Origin: Acidobacteriota bacterium
Lineage (GTDB): Bacteria > Acidobacteriota > Terriglobia > Bryobacterales > Bryobacteraceae
NCBI GenBank assembly: GCA_025352795.1
Contig: JANXSF010000063.1
Location: 1 to 64,000 of the forward strand
Length of the DNA stretch: 64,000 bases
Direction of reading: 5' to 3'
The translations under genes and the position numbers were made by a program. The notes beneath the pieces were generated by a model. The model saw nothing but the letters and a program-made list of their open reading frames with translations, was not told where the DNA came from and searched no databases. Below are positions 17,189 to 27,201 of this stretch, piece by piece; within the stretch, counting starts at the first letter, position 1; each line of letters opens with the position of its first letter.

Positions 17189-18889
17189 TCAACTTAACGC
17201 TTTCGTAATCAAATCGCCCATCGTGCGGATGGTTGCCGGCTTCCAATTTGGTGCTTGTTGCAAATAGGAATGGCCGTCAGCCCACAAAAGCCCAATCAAA
17301 GTTTCCGCCACAATGCGACCGCCAACCGTCCCCAAGTGCAGCGGTTCTTCATTCCCCTTGCCCGTAATGGACTGCGCCTTTTGAATCCACTCATACTGAG
17401 CTTCAGCCAAAACGTAATACCAAAGTGGCGCTTTCTCAGCGAAACTAGGATGTACCGCCGTCAACCTTGTATTGGTTGCCCAATCTGCCACCTGCGCTTT
17501 CCCCACGCGTAAATTATCGTCAGCAATTGGGGTTAGTCCCATCGCTCTGGCGACGTCCTGTCCACTGGGAAGGCACATAGACCTTCCTCGCAATAAGTTG
17601 CGAGTAGCCAAGTTGGAAGGGCTGTTCACAGAATCCTTCGGCTTCGCTTGCAGATCCTCAACCGTCAACGGTGGATTCGATGGAGCAGCCGGAAGTGAAA
17701 ACTCAGGCAAGAACCCCAGAGGATTCACTAAAGACGTGTCGATCTTGTAAGAAGGCTGAGCCCGCAGCTTCCCTAATTTCGTATTGGAACCGTTGATGTC
17801 GAAATACAAACTCCAATCAATAGCCCATTGCTCAGGAAAAGCATCGAACCCATTCAGCCCACGCTGCTGAACTCCGGCAAATATGAAGAACCGTCCATCC
17901 AAGCCACGGGCCACTTCATCGGGACTCGCTTGCAGAGGATTATCGCCCCCATTCAACCGCGTATTCAAGCGGTAAATCGGCCGCACCATGGAGTGTCCAA
18001 AACGGTAAGCTGCCACAGAAAATTCAACCGGCATGAAGGCGTCTTCGTGTGGATGATAGAACGCGAACTTCGGCAGATTTTTCCAAATCGGTTCGTTCTT
18101 ATCCAAGTGCGGCAGAATCTCATTGACCACTTTTTTACCGCAAATTTTCACCAGAAAATCGTTCACCACCACCCATTGATAATGCCAGCGCACCTGTTGT
18201 TGAATATCGCGGAACGACGCAGCGGGATCCTCATCCACTAACTTGTTGTGAAACTGCATCATGGCCGAATGCAACTGCGAAATAATCACGTTTTCATCAT
18301 TGCGTTTATCGCCAATTAAAGCGCGCCTGGGGCCCATTGGATCTTGTTCGTCATGGAACCGTGGCAAGTCGCGGGAATTCGTCGCTTGATCCAGTTCCAT
18401 TAACGGTCGACCTAAACGGAACTTGTTGCCGTTATACATGTACGGCTGATCATCAGGGCCACGGCCGTAGACCGAATCCAAATCCAACCGCGGGGTCCTG
18501 AAATCCACCAGCGCATTGGGATCATTTTTCTGCTGCAGGCTGGAAGCCGGATCAAAGGTAATATCATGATCAATGAATTGCCCCAAATACGTATAGCCAG
18601 CCGGAATCCCAGAGTTTTCTTCATCGTCCTGAATGTGCTTTTTGGGATCTTCTTTTGAGGCAGAAGGCAACGTGGGGTTATTGGCATCCACTTCAGGCTT
18701 CGACGTCATCTCTACGCCCAGCGCATTCAGCGCCTCGGTTGGCCATTCGGCAGGCGGCAGCGATCTAAAAATCCGGCCAAAGCGGCCCACAAATAGCGAG
18801 GACTCAGCAGTGAACTTGTCCCCTCGAATTCCTCCGCCATGCGCGGACGGACGTTTCTTAGTAGTGATACTTACACCAGGTCTTGGCAT
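17189..18889 (-). CDS. Animal-type haem peroxidase
   Basis: 566 residues of the peroxidase-cyclooxygenase superfamily. The distal haem pocket motif YLGQFIDHDITFDP (about 101-114) carries the distal His and the Asp that binds haem; the segment RNDENVIISQLHSAMMQFH holds the conserved Arg/Glu region; AYRFGHSMVRPIYRLN contains the proximal His. No signal peptide is visible, so it may be cytoplasmic or use another route. Expected chemistry is H2O2-dependent oxidation; the substrate cannot be told. Flanked downstream by the repeat element and accA. Confidence 0.85.
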   Translation of the reverse strand: MPRPGVSITTKKRPSAHGGGIRGDKFTAESSLFVGRFGRIFRSLPPAEWPTEALNALGVEMTSKPEVDANNPTLPSASKEDPKKHIQDDEENSGIPAGYTYLGQFIDHDITFDPASSLQQKNDPNALVDFRTPRLDLDSVYGRGPDDQPYMYNGNKFRLGRPLMELDQATNSRDLPRFHDEQDPMGPRRALIGDKRNDENVIISQLHSAMMQFHNKLVDEDPAASFRDIQQQVRWHYQWVVVNDFLVKICGKKVVNEILPHLDKNEPIWKNLPKFAFYHPHEDAFMPVEFSVAAYRFGHSMVRPIYRLNTRLNGGDNPLQASPDEVARGLDGRFFIFAGVQQRGLNGFDAFPEQWAIDWSLYFDINGSNTKLGKLRAQPSYKIDTSLVNPLGFLPEFSLPAAPSNPPLTVEDLQAKPKDSVNSPSNLATRNLLRGRSMCLPSGQDVARAMGLTPIADDNLRVGKAQVADWATNTRLTAVHPSFAEKAPLWYYVLAEAQYEWIQKAQSITGKGNEEPLHLGTVGGRIVAETLIGLLWADGHSYLQQAPNWKPATIRTMGDLITKALS

Positions 18890-18934
18890 TCCATTTTCCT
18901 CCGAAAATTAGTGTGTAAATGCTTCTTGAATGTA

Positions 18935-19651
18935 TTAGTGCGTTCTGAGGTCCTTCCGTTTCAAGTAATTTATTAACTCTGCCGGATAGTCGGTTTGAAT
19001 CCCGCTGGCACCGCGTTCAATGGCCAGTTGCCACATTGCTTCGTTATCCGTCGTGCCTAACCGATCCACGTAAATATCCACTTTTGCTGCCTTAGCCACG
19101 GCAATGGTTTCGTCATTAAAATCCCTGGCATCAAACGCCACCACCTTCAAAGGTAAATCCGCCAGCAGCCCGCACAAGTTGGCCGCACTCCCCGCTTCTG
19201 GCATGATCCTCATCTTCGGGCGCATTGCCGCAACCTGCTTTAGATACGATGCACTGCCGTAAATAACCACGTGATCCTGCATCTGATGCCGTTCAATGGC
19301 CGCCACCGCATCTGCTGCCGATACATTTTTGCTGTCCACATAAACGCCAACACGACCCCGGGCCAATGCCAAAGCCTCATCAAAGGTTGGAATTGTTCCA
19401 CCACCCTTGACGTTCAGTTTCTGTAATTGCTCCAAGGTCAATTTCGCCACTTCACCAGTGCCATCGGTCATCCGGTCAACCGTCGAATCGTGCATCAATA
19501 CCAACTTGCCGTCACTCGATGTTCGAACATCCAACTCAAAGTAATCGGCCCCGGAATCAATGGCTGCACGGAACGCTGTCAACGTGTTCTCCGGGTGGTG
19601 CAAGTGTTCCCCGCGATGGGCAATCACCACAATGAAAAGGTATTTATGCAT
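18935..19651 (-). CDS. Glycerophosphodiester phosphodiesterase
   Basis: 238 residues. The GDPD TIM-barrel motifs are all there: IAHRGEHLHHPENTL (catalytic His, HRG..PENT), YFELDVRTSSDGKLVLMHD (metal-binding E-x-D and second His) and TIPTFDEAL. It hydrolyses deacylated phospholipids to glycerol-3-phosphate and an alcohol. No signal peptide, so a cytoplasmic UgpQ-like form. It stands between the peroxidase and an SDR on the same strand. Confidence 0.88.
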   Translation of the reverse strand: MHKYLFIVVIAHRGEHLHHPENTLTAFRAAIDSGADYFELDVRTSSDGKLVLMHDSTVDRMTDGTGEVAKLTLEQLQKLNVKGGGTIPTFDEALALARGRVGVYVDSKNVSAADAVAAIERHQMQDHVVIYGSASYLKQVAAMRPKMRIMPEAGSAANLCGLLADLPLKVVAFDARDFNDETIAVAKAAKVDIYVDRLGTTDNEAMWQLAIERGASGIQTDYPAELINYLKRKDLRTH

Positions 19652-19729
19652 AGCAGGCTAACTGATAATTTCGGTCCAACACGCGCCGCTGTGAATTCGT
19701 CATCCCGCTAGTATATTCGCTTCAACACA

Positions 19730-20509
19730 CTAGCGGATTGTCAGGGTTCCGCCATCCACAGGCAAACCAGTACCGGTGATGAAGGCAGCTTCATCGGAAC
19801 AGAGGAACAATGCCGCGTAAGCAATTTCCTCAGGCTGCGCCATGCGACCAATAGGCTGCGCTTTAGATAACTTTTCGAACATCTCCGCTTCCCGGCCCGG
19901 ATAGTTTTTGGCTATGAAGCCATCTACAAATGGCGTGTGAACCCGGCCCGGCAGCAGTGCATTGCAACGAATATTGCTGGCCAGAAAATCTTTGGCCACG
20001 GCGTAAGTCATCGCCAAAACGGCACCTTTGCTTGTGGCATAAGCGAAGCGATCGGGAATGGCCATCACCGATACGCAAGAAGCAAGATTCAAAATTGCTC
20101 CTCCGCCATCGTTCACCATAAACGGCAAGGTAGACCGCAAACAATTCGCCGGGCCAAATACGTTCACCCGCTGCACCCGCTCAAAATCTTCCGGCGTAGT
20201 GGTAAGCGCATTGCCAACGTGCGCAATGCCCGCATTGTTCACTAGAATGTGAATCCGACCGCGTCGCGCGTGAATGCGACCAATCACATCGTTCACAGCT
20301 TTCGAATCGGCAACATCGCATTCCTCTGCATCTGCCGTTCCTCCCGCAGCGCGAATCTCCGCCACTGCGCGATCCATTTCCTGAACATTACGATCCAGAA
20401 TATCGACGGCTGCGCCTTCTCTGGAAAAAAGCTTGGCGATGGCTAATCCTATACCGGATGCACCTCCGGTGATAATTACGTTTTTAGATTCTAATCTTGG
20501 CATTCGCAT
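19730..20509 (-). CDS. Short-chain dehydrogenase/reductase
   Basis: 259 residues. Classical SDR: cofactor motif TGGASGIGLA, NNAG in ILVNNAGIAHVGN, catalytic Ser region NLASCVSV, YATSK catalytic Tyr/Lys, and the C-terminal ITGTGLPVDGG. Asp following the second strand (DILDRN) favours NAD over NADP. The alternative start MPRLES lies two codons in. Substrate unknown. Confidence 0.88.
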   Translation of the reverse strand: MRMPRLESKNVIITGGASGIGLAIAKLFSREGAAVDILDRNVQEMDRAVAEIRAAGGTADAEECDVADSKAVNDVIGRIHARRGRIHILVNNAGIAHVGNALTTTPEDFERVQRVNVFGPANCLRSTLPFMVNDGGGAILNLASCVSVMAIPDRFAYATSKGAVLAMTYAVAKDFLASNIRCNALLPGRVHTPFVDGFIAKNYPGREAEMFEKLSKAQPIGRMAQPEEIAYAALFLCSDEAAFITGTGLPVDGGTLTIR

Positions 20510-20592
20510 TTAATCATGCCAGTCCGCAGGGCTCAGTGTCACTTCGATTCGTTAGAAAATCGCATTCCGTCCAAACTAAAGAAATTGTATCC

Positions 20593-22420
20593 CTAAGGAT
20601 TCTGGCGGACAGTCACCTTGAGCCCACCCACAACAAGCGACGTTGTCCTGGCCGACGTCCCAGTGTACGCAGGCACGGTGTAGGTAGCCATACCAGGCCC
20701 ACTGCCTGAAAATCTCGACGTAACATTCAACCAGCTTGCAGAAATTCCGGTCATCCAAAAGCAACTGCCGGGTGCGGCCACAGTTACCGTGCCAACTCCA
20801 CCGTTGTGATCAAACGTTGCGTTGAGTGGAGTAACGCTTGAAATACAGCGCGGACTTGCCAGCGGAATTCCTGTACTACCGGGAACCACACCCTGCGTTG
20901 CCTGATAAACAGCAGAAGCATCGGCACCAACATCCTTGCCATCTGTAGCGGCCCGCTAGTAAGGGCTGGACGGCTTCAAGCGAAGATCGCGAAGAGTAAG
21001 ATCGGCATAGCCAATATCATTCAAAGTGGCTGGGAAAAAGTTACCCGTCGGGAATCTGGCAGCCGTGCCCCCTTGAATCGCATTGCCGCGAAAGGTGTAT
21101 CCCAAAGGGGCAGCAGCGTTCAAAGCATCAATATCAAACAGCGATTCACTCCAGGAGATTCCTTGCTGGTTGTGCTGAAGCAAGTTGTTCTCTACTCGAT
21201 ATCCTTGCCCTAAATCCAGCAAGTGCAAAAAGATGTTGCGGCCTTGACCAATGTAGGTGTTGTGCAGAATCTGAACATCTTCAGCGCCAGAATGAACGGT
21301 TGCAAGAACCCCGCAGTATTAAAACCCGGTTGTGAATTCGATTCCAAAATGTCAATGAATAGGTTGTTTTCAACGCGCACGCGGCGCAGCGCACCAGTGT
21401 TTCCGGCCAATTCATCGCGCCCGAAAATCAACAGACCCGCACCCAGATTGCGCAAAATGTTTCGGGTGATTTGGATGTCTTCAATCACCGCATCGGGCAC
21501 TGCATTGTTCTGTGTTCTTACTCCTAGACCGATTGCCCGTCCTGCCAAAGGAGGGCCAGGAGTTGTCAAAAACATTTCCATCCACCAGAACCCGCCGTCC
21601 GAATTTCATTTCAAAATGATATTTCACCGCGTAGGGAACACCACCATAGGAAACATGGTTGGGATTCCAGGTCAGCGGCTTGAAGAAATGGTTTTGCCTA
21701 ATTTCAATATCGGATGGAAGCACACCCGGAAAATTTGGTATGGCTCCACCAAATAAAATGGTGACTCCAGCCGCTTCCAGATGATTGTTAATGATGCGGT
21801 AGGGCCCCGGTCCAGTCCATCCCCCAATGGTATAGGTCTTCTGGAACAGGTCCTTAAATTCAGCCAAATAGGAATTCTGAATCGTGACTGCAATTCCATT
21901 CAGAGCGATCCCTCGCTTGCCCCTACAATTGAATCTCCGTGAATATAACAACGGTCAATTTCAATGTCGTGAGGTAATTGGGATATTTGCGCTTCAAAAG
22001 TACCAATGCGAATCAGGTCAAAAGTGTAAACCCCAGGCGCGGGCCGCACTTCAATTCCAATCATTTTATAGTGATGACCACCGAATGAAAAATCAATCCG
22101 GGCAGTGCGAAAGGTGCCACAATCGCCGCCATCTGCGGGGCATCGGAAGGGCTCACCCGAGTTCCAACACGGGCTCGCAATTCCGCTGAAGAAGTTTGAA
22201 TCGTTATCCATCCACTGCCCGTTTTTGGGCTCGCAATATAATTGCCTGTAAATACGCTACCGGCTTGAAGAGTAACCGTGTCTCCCAATTGGGCCGCGTC
22301 CAGCGCAGCTTGCAAATCGCCCCCTGCTGCAACAAAAATATCCGCGCCAAAGGCAGCACCAATGGTCATCAGTCCCAGGCAAACACGCGGCAACCAACGT
22401 TTCCAAGTTCGCCGCAGCAT
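20593..22420 (-). pseudogene. Right-handed parallel beta-helix secreted protein, broken by four frameshifts and a stop
   Basis: Read across frames the protein is a typical acidobacterial secreted beta-helix (pectate-lyase-like) protein. It has a signal peptide (WLPRVCLGLMTIGAAFGA), then DIFVAAGGDLQAALDAAQLG, helix rungs such as IDRCYIHGDSIVG, GKRGIALNGIAVTIQNSYL, RRVLVDGNVFDNSW and VRVENNLFIDILE, and a C-terminal part with LRDLRLKPSSPY and CISSVTPLNATFDH (BACON/Ig-like). The frame changes near 22112, 21925, 21552 and 21295, and an in-frame TAG lies at 20956-20958, after which the same frame continues with RAATDGKDVGADASAVY. Flanking genes are intact, so real decay is likelier than sequencing error. 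Confidence 0.85.
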
Positions 22421-22935
22421 CATCGTCAAGCCAAAGAAGGTGAATAGAAAGGTGGATGGTTCCGGAACTAAGCTACTAATTTGAAGATCCAAATAGTAGT
22501 TCGTCCCATCCAAAGCGCCACCCAGAGTAGGACCAATCGGAAGATTCTGATTCGCCGAAATAGCCAGGATATGTTGCCACTGGCGAGGGCTGAAAACTGA
22601 AGTGTGGAATCGCCACAAAAAGGATTGGTCGTTGCTGGTGGGCAATCGCCATCATCGTTGTATCCCACCATGGTTGCCGAAGCGTTGTTCCCAAAGAACA
22701 GCGTTAGTACTGAGTCAATTCCACCGGGCAACAAAATCCCGTTGCCGCCGAACTGATAGGTTTGTATGTTCACTCCAGAAACGGTAGGAAGATTGAAAGT
22801 ATACTGAACCACATCATCAGCTAAAGACAAGTTACCAACAATAATCGTCGCAAAGCTAATGCCGGGTATGTAAAGCAGCAGTAGCAGCACAGAGCAAATA
22901 GCTCTGTTAAGAAATAGCCTTGCAAACATTGTCAT
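22397..22935 (-). pseudogene. PEP-CTERM protein, frameshifted and fused to the following gene
   Basis: The N-terminus has a signal peptide (RAICSVLLLLLYIPGISFA) and a beta-rich domain. The frame shifts near 22555: one frame ends in LASGNISWL, another resumes with AISANQNLPIGPTLGGALDG and NYYLDLQISS. The resumed frame ends in the sorting signal VPEPSTFLFTFFGLTMMLRR (PEP, hydrophobic helix, basic tail), which directs exosortase processing. No stop follows it; the frame runs straight into the signal peptide of the beta-helix pseudogene. Confidence 0.75.
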
Positions 22936-22985
22936 GCTGACATGTTACAACAAAATATTAAGTAACTGGTTGCGGAGTCAGCCCA

Positions 22986-23855
22986 CTATGGCTCACGTGC
23001 CGGACGGAATCCAACCATACGAAATGCTTGAAAAGAAGGCCATGCTGCCGAACGCGCGTAAGTGCGCAGGTCCAGTCCTTCAAAGAAGAATGACCCCCCG
23101 CGCAGCACTCGATACGCACCTTTTGCTGGACCTTTGGGGTTCTTCTTTGGCGATACCGTATAGTAAGTGCGGCTATACCAATCCTGACACCACTCCATAA
23201 CATTGCCAGACATTTCCATGGCACCGTATGGCGAAGCACCGTTGTGTGTTTGAAAGTCACCACGCATACTGCCATCGTAGTAACCCACTAACTGACCTGT
23301 ATCAAATTTTTGCGATCCAGCGAAGTTAGCGTAAGAGGGATCAATGCTGTTGCCCCATGGAAAGCGACGTTGATCCGTCCCCCGTGCAGCCTTTTCCCAC
23401 TCGGCCTCAGTAGGCAAATGATATTTCTTGCCAGTCTTCGCAGACAGCCAATTACAGTAAGCAGTGGCCGCATCCCAATTGATTCCCAACACAGGATAAT
23501 TGTCGCTATCAGGGGTTGCCCCACCATGATTTTGACGTTGCGTCCAGTACGGGCTTTGATCTTTCGGCACCGGTCGGGCACCAGGCCAAAATTTAGGATC
23601 GTCATAACCTGGATCGTTTTGAAACTTCTTCCAGTCCGCATTCGTAACTTCAAATTTGCCGATGTAATAAGCGTCCAGCTCCACCGAATGTACTGGCTTT
23701 TCGCGCGATTCGCCATCGCCGAAGTTGTCACCCATCTTGAACGATCCTGCCGCTACGTACAGGAAATCGCCATAGCCGTCATTCACAGTTTTCGGAGCAT
23801 CGGCGGCCATTAGCAAGGTGCTGGCAGTGAGTAAAAGTAGAAAAAAACGCATCAC
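22986..23855 (-). CDS. SUMF1/EgtB/PvdO-family protein (formylglycine-generating enzyme-like)
   Basis: 289 residues with a signal peptide (FFLLLLTASTLLMAADA), so exported. Family motifs in order: FLYVAAGSFKMGDN, KPVHSVELDAYYIGKFEVTN, YPVLGINWDAATAYCNWL, KYHLPTEAEWEKAARG, FPWGN, EMSGNVMEWCQDWY and RVLRGGSF. The Cys pair of true formylglycine-generating enzymes is not evident, so it is more likely one of the many lectin-fold family members of unknown role. It lies immediately downstream of a secreted hydrolase gene on the same strand. Confidence 0.82.
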   Translation of the reverse strand: MMRFFLLLLTASTLLMAADAPKTVNDGYGDFLYVAAGSFKMGDNFGDGESREKPVHSVELDAYYIGKFEVTNADWKKFQNDPGYDDPKFWPGARPVPKDQSPYWTQRQNHGGATPDSDNYPVLGINWDAATAYCNWLSAKTGKKYHLPTEAEWEKAARGTDQRRFPWGNSIDPSYANFAGSQKFDTGQLVGYYDGSMRGDFQTHNGASPYGAMEMSGNVMEWCQDWYSRTYYTVSPKKNPKGPAKGAYRVLRGGSFFFEGLDLRTYARSAAWPSFQAFRMVGFRPAREP

Positions 23856-24680
23856 TTACTTGGTCCTCTCAAAGAAATGATTGAGGTCCAAAAAGTGTTT
23901 CAAAGCATCCATCCACGGTCCAAATTCAGGACTGGTAGTTGCCGCTCCAAAGCCATGACGACCGCGTTGGAAAATGTGCAGTTCAGCCACCCCGCCCGCT
24001 TTGTTAATGTCCAGAAAAAACTGCGCCGTGCCATTGGCAGCCCCCGTATCAGCGGCGGCAGATAGCAGAAAGGTGGGCGGAAAGTTCTTCAAATTCTCAT
24101 TGGCAGTTGCCCGACCAGGTCCGTAAACCATCACCACCGAATGTGGTTTCGAGTTGGATTGATCAACCGGATCAGCCGCGTTGGGGTCGCCCGGTCCAGC
24201 AGCCGCAACCACCGCCCGGGCCATGCTGGAACCAGCGGAAAATCCCGCAAAGCTTATGCGATTCGGATCAATGTTCCATTCCTTAGAGCGTGCCCGAACC
24301 AGTCGCATGGCTCGATTACCATCCAACACTCGTGCATCTTCTTTGTAGCGCGGCGACAAGCGGTAAGTCAGCACAAAAGCCACCGTACCCCAGTCATTCA
24401 TACGTTCGGCCACTTCCACCCCTTCCAATCCATACATCAACATAATGTTGGATCCGCCAGGAGCAATCACCACAGCAGACCCGTTCCGCTTATTTGCAGG
24501 TGGCGCAAAAACAGTAAGAAATGGCTGATCTAACGGACCATCGCCAACAGCCAGCGGAACTTTTCCGGGCTCCCATAAATGAATGTTGTAGTTATCATCT
24601 TGAGCAACAAGATGAGGCGTCAGAAATAAACAGGCGGCCAGCACAACCAGCCCAGTGGATGAAAATACATGTTTCAGCAT
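23856..24680 (-). CDS. Secreted alpha/beta hydrolase (esterase, BD-FAE/xylanase-associated type)
   Basis: 274 residues from ATG 24680, which gives a clean signal peptide (LVVLAACLFLTPHLVA). Motifs: VVIAPGGSNIM in place of HGGG for the oxyanion hole, nucleophile elbow ISFAGFSAGSSM, and the catalytic His in GRHGFGAATTSPEFGPWMD, which together are typical of acetyl-xylan or related carbohydrate esterases. Its stop is directly followed by the SUMF1-like start, so the two are probably co-expressed. Role inferred: extracellular polysaccharide de-esterification. Confidence 0.8.
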   Translation of the reverse strand: MLKHVFSSTGLVVLAACLFLTPHLVAQDDNYNIHLWEPGKVPLAVGDGPLDQPFLTVFAPPANKRNGSAVVIAPGGSNIMLMYGLEGVEVAERMNDWGTVAFVLTYRLSPRYKEDARVLDGNRAMRLVRARSKEWNIDPNRISFAGFSAGSSMARAVVAAAGPGDPNAADPVDQSNSKPHSVVMVYGPGRATANENLKNFPPTFLLSAAADTGAANGTAQFFLDINKAGGVAELHIFQRGRHGFGAATTSPEFGPWMDALKHFLDLNHFFERTK

Positions 24681-24743
24681 CGCTTTTGTAGTCTCTACCG
24701 CGCGACGTATAGATGTCAAGAGACCCAAATTGCAGCGCTCGTG

Positions 24744-24778
24744 TTATCTGCGTTGATCTGCGCCATCTGCGGATAAAT
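24744..24778. repeat. Short 'ATCTGCG' intergenic repeat
   Basis: The intergenic DNA upstream of the hydrolase contains TTATCTGCG and CGCCATCTGCGGATAA, almost the same text as one arm of the inverted pair at 61012-61096. It is a short dispersed palindromic repeat with no coding capacity. Confidence 0.5.
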
Positions 24779-24784
24779 GCCTTG

Positions 24785-27100
24785 TTACTTCTTAGTCTTC
24801 GCCTTGCGCTTCAGCGTACTCAACGCCCGTTGCGTCAAAACACCATCCACCAGTAACCGATCATCAGCGGAAAACCACGTCAGCTTCTGACCCTTGGTTG
24901 TCCCATGCAAACTATCAACCAGCATTGGATTCCCGCCTTCCATCGTCACCTTTTCTTCAGCGACTTCATATAGTGCAGTGTTCCCAGTGGATGTCCGCGT
25001 CCGTGCCGCAGCCCCCTTCACTGGTAGCGATGTCTGATATATTCTGACCGTCCCTTCCGCCAGCGCATGGTCCAGTTGCGTCTCTTTTTCCGTCTTATTA
25101 AACCAAGCCCGCAATTCATCCGACTTCACGTTCATATCCGGTCGATCCAACACCACTGATTGCGTATAGTGCGCCAACTTATCCACGTCAGAGTAAGTCA
25201 TATCCATCGCCCGAACCACTGTATAAACCGGCGGCGTCGACGTCTTTGACTTACCATCTTTCAACTTGTCATCTTTTGACTTGTCCAGAAACTGACTGAG
25301 CACAGAACCTTTAGCCACCAACTCCTGCTTCTTACGATCAATATCAATCCGATCCGCCTCAATCCGATTCGACGATTGCCACATCACCGCCTTGCCTTCG
25401 TACAGAACCTTATCGCGCTTATCGCGAGTCGTCATCTTCTGCGCCGTGGCTTGCGTGGGTTCACCGGGTTCCAACATTGACCCCGGCTTGGGCTTCGCTT
25501 CCGGTTGTCGAGTAGACGTCACGTTACCTTCCGCCACCATGTCGCCGCTCTTCTGATCCATCGCGATTTTGTCCGCAGTGGTCGCTCCAGTCGGATCCCA
25601 AATATTGGCCTTCCCATCCAGAAACACCATATTTTGCGCCTGTTCCATGCGTGCCTTGGTTGCCCGCGCCTCACGTGTGCCTTCTTTATAGCGGAAGTCC
25701 GTCCACTGTTCCAAAGTCTGCATTTGTCCGGTCTTGGGGTCGAACTTCGCCAGTAACTCGCCACTTGTCGTAGTCACATCTGGCGTGGCTTCTTTCGTTC
25801 CTTTCTTCGGTTCACCTTTTGTAAACGTATTCACCTTGGTGCCACGAAATGTCTCCAGTTGATTCTTCAACGCATAATCAAGATAGATCCGATCCCCATT
25901 CATCCGACGATACCGATCCGCAGGCTTGTTCGGAATGAATTCAATCTCACCCGGTGTGTGCGTCTGCACACTTTCAATCTCTTCCCCACCAGCCCGCATT
26001 TTCATTTCCACCACTTCGCTTTTCAAAATACGATTCGGTGGAAAGTTCGTTCCCGTCGCCAATGGTTTCGACGTCACAATGGTGTTGCCATGCGCCATGG
26101 CTATTGCCAACTGACTCTGCTTTTCCTTTTCCAGCAGCGTAAAGTGAAGGTCAATCCGATCCGTAGTCACGTTGGTATCGCCAGTAACGGAATGCGCTGC
26201 CAGGCTGGCGTTCGCCTCACCTGTAATGCGTTCAATCAAATTCTGCTTGCCGAAAATCATCTGCAGTTTATCCGCCGCGTAAGTCAGTTCCCGCGTGGGT
26301 AACTTATCCACACCTGTCGCTTTTTCCGCTTCCACCAATTGAATATTGCCCTTCTCCAAAGTCACCACCGATGGACCAGCGTTCATCGTCATCGTGTCCC
26401 GCTTCATCTTCGCCCAAGGCCGCAGCAACACTTTCGATTCGCTCTCCAAGTAGACCGCTTCGCCCGCTTCCACTTCCATATCTTTACCTTGCGGAGTGGC
26501 AGCTTTCCAATGGATCAGCACCTGACTTTTCAGGCTGATCTGGTGGATTCCTGGATCATACACAGCACCCACAGCCTGGCCAAACCCACGGTCAAAATCG
26601 AAATGAGTTAAACGATCCGTAGTCGCCGTCTGCGCCTGCGTATCAAAGCGAACTCCAGAAGATTTAATCTTCAACATACGCCCTGAAGGAATAATTTCTT
26701 CAGGCTTGTCTGGATTCACTTTCACGCCCAGGGTCATATCCACAGCGCCTTCAGAGAACAGGATACTATCCTGCATCCGCAATTCCGCATGGTCACACTT
26801 CACCAAATCAAAGGTGGTGCCGCCCTTATGAAATATTTTCAGCGTCACGTGTTCCAGTTCCACACGCGGCGGATTTTCAACCTGCTTCATGTCCTGTGCG
26901 CAAACTTCAGTCACCGTACGCTTGCCATCGTTTTGAGCCCAACACCAGTCTTTGGCTTGGCCTGTTGTGTTCGCCGTCATCTGGCCGGGCCTTGCCGGAG
27001 CGTTGGCTGTCTGAAGAAGTTTCTGCTTCCAGTAAAGGTAGCCAATACTGCCAGAGAGTAGGAAGACTGCAGCTAAGAGAAGCCACCCGAAACGACGCAT
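24785..27100 (-). CDS. LptC/LptA (OstA)-like lipopolysaccharide transport protein, very long
   Basis: 771 residues. N-terminal membrane anchor (FGWLLLAAVFLLSGSIGYLYW), an LptC-like segment, then several OstA/LptA-type beta-jellyroll repeats recognisable from 'A...D...D..' phrases: ATTDRLTHFDFDRG, EVEAGEAVYLESESKVLL, ATKARMEQAQNMVFLDGKA, TTADKIAMDQKSGDMVAEG, RIEADRIDIDRKKQELVAKG. Normal LptA or LptC proteins are about 180-190 residues, so this is a fused or multiplied bridge protein, expected to carry LPS across the periplasm. No other lpt genes are adjacent. Confidence 0.75.
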   Translation of the reverse strand: MRRFGWLLLAAVFLLSGSIGYLYWKQKLLQTANAPARPGQMTANTTGQAKDWCWAQNDGKRTVTEVCAQDMKQVENPPRVELEHVTLKIFHKGGTTFDLVKCDHAELRMQDSILFSEGAVDMTLGVKVNPDKPEEIIPSGRMLKIKSSGVRFDTQAQTATTDRLTHFDFDRGFGQAVGAVYDPGIHQISLKSQVLIHWKAATPQGKDMEVEAGEAVYLESESKVLLRPWAKMKRDTMTMNAGPSVVTLEKGNIQLVEAEKATGVDKLPTRELTYAADKLQMIFGKQNLIERITGEANASLAAHSVTGDTNVTTDRIDLHFTLLEKEKQSQLAIAMAHGNTIVTSKPLATGTNFPPNRILKSEVVEMKMRAGGEEIESVQTHTPGEIEFIPNKPADRYRRMNGDRIYLDYALKNQLETFRGTKVNTFTKGEPKKGTKEATPDVTTTSGELLAKFDPKTGQMQTLEQWTDFRYKEGTREARATKARMEQAQNMVFLDGKANIWDPTGATTADKIAMDQKSGDMVAEGNVTSTRQPEAKPKPGSMLEPGEPTQATAQKMTTRDKRDKVLYEGKAVMWQSSNRIEADRIDIDRKKQELVAKGSVLSQFLDKSKDDKLKDGKSKTSTPPVYTVVRAMDMTYSDVDKLAHYTQSVVLDRPDMNVKSDELRAWFNKTEKETQLDHALAEGTVRIYQTSLPVKGAAARTRTSTGNTALYEVAEEKVTMEGGNPMLVDSLHGTTKGQKLTWFSADDRLLVDGVLTQRALSTLKRKAKTKK

Positions 27101-27201
27101 GAATCATCAGGATAGCAGGGGGTATATCAATGGGTACAGCAGAGGCACTGTAAACTCTGTGAATCTGCACCATCGCAGTGCAAGATCAATTAACATAAAA
27201 C

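Noticed and set aside
22476-22694. Third frame of the PEP-CTERM region (72 codons) as an independent small gene
   Set aside because: It is another reading of the same DNA as the PEP-CTERM domain and has no family match; a single indel near 22555 explains the region better.
22986-23855. True formylglycine-generating enzyme for sulfatases
   Set aside because: The catalytic cysteine pair is not evident and no sulfatase gene is nearby; kept only as a SUMF1-family member.
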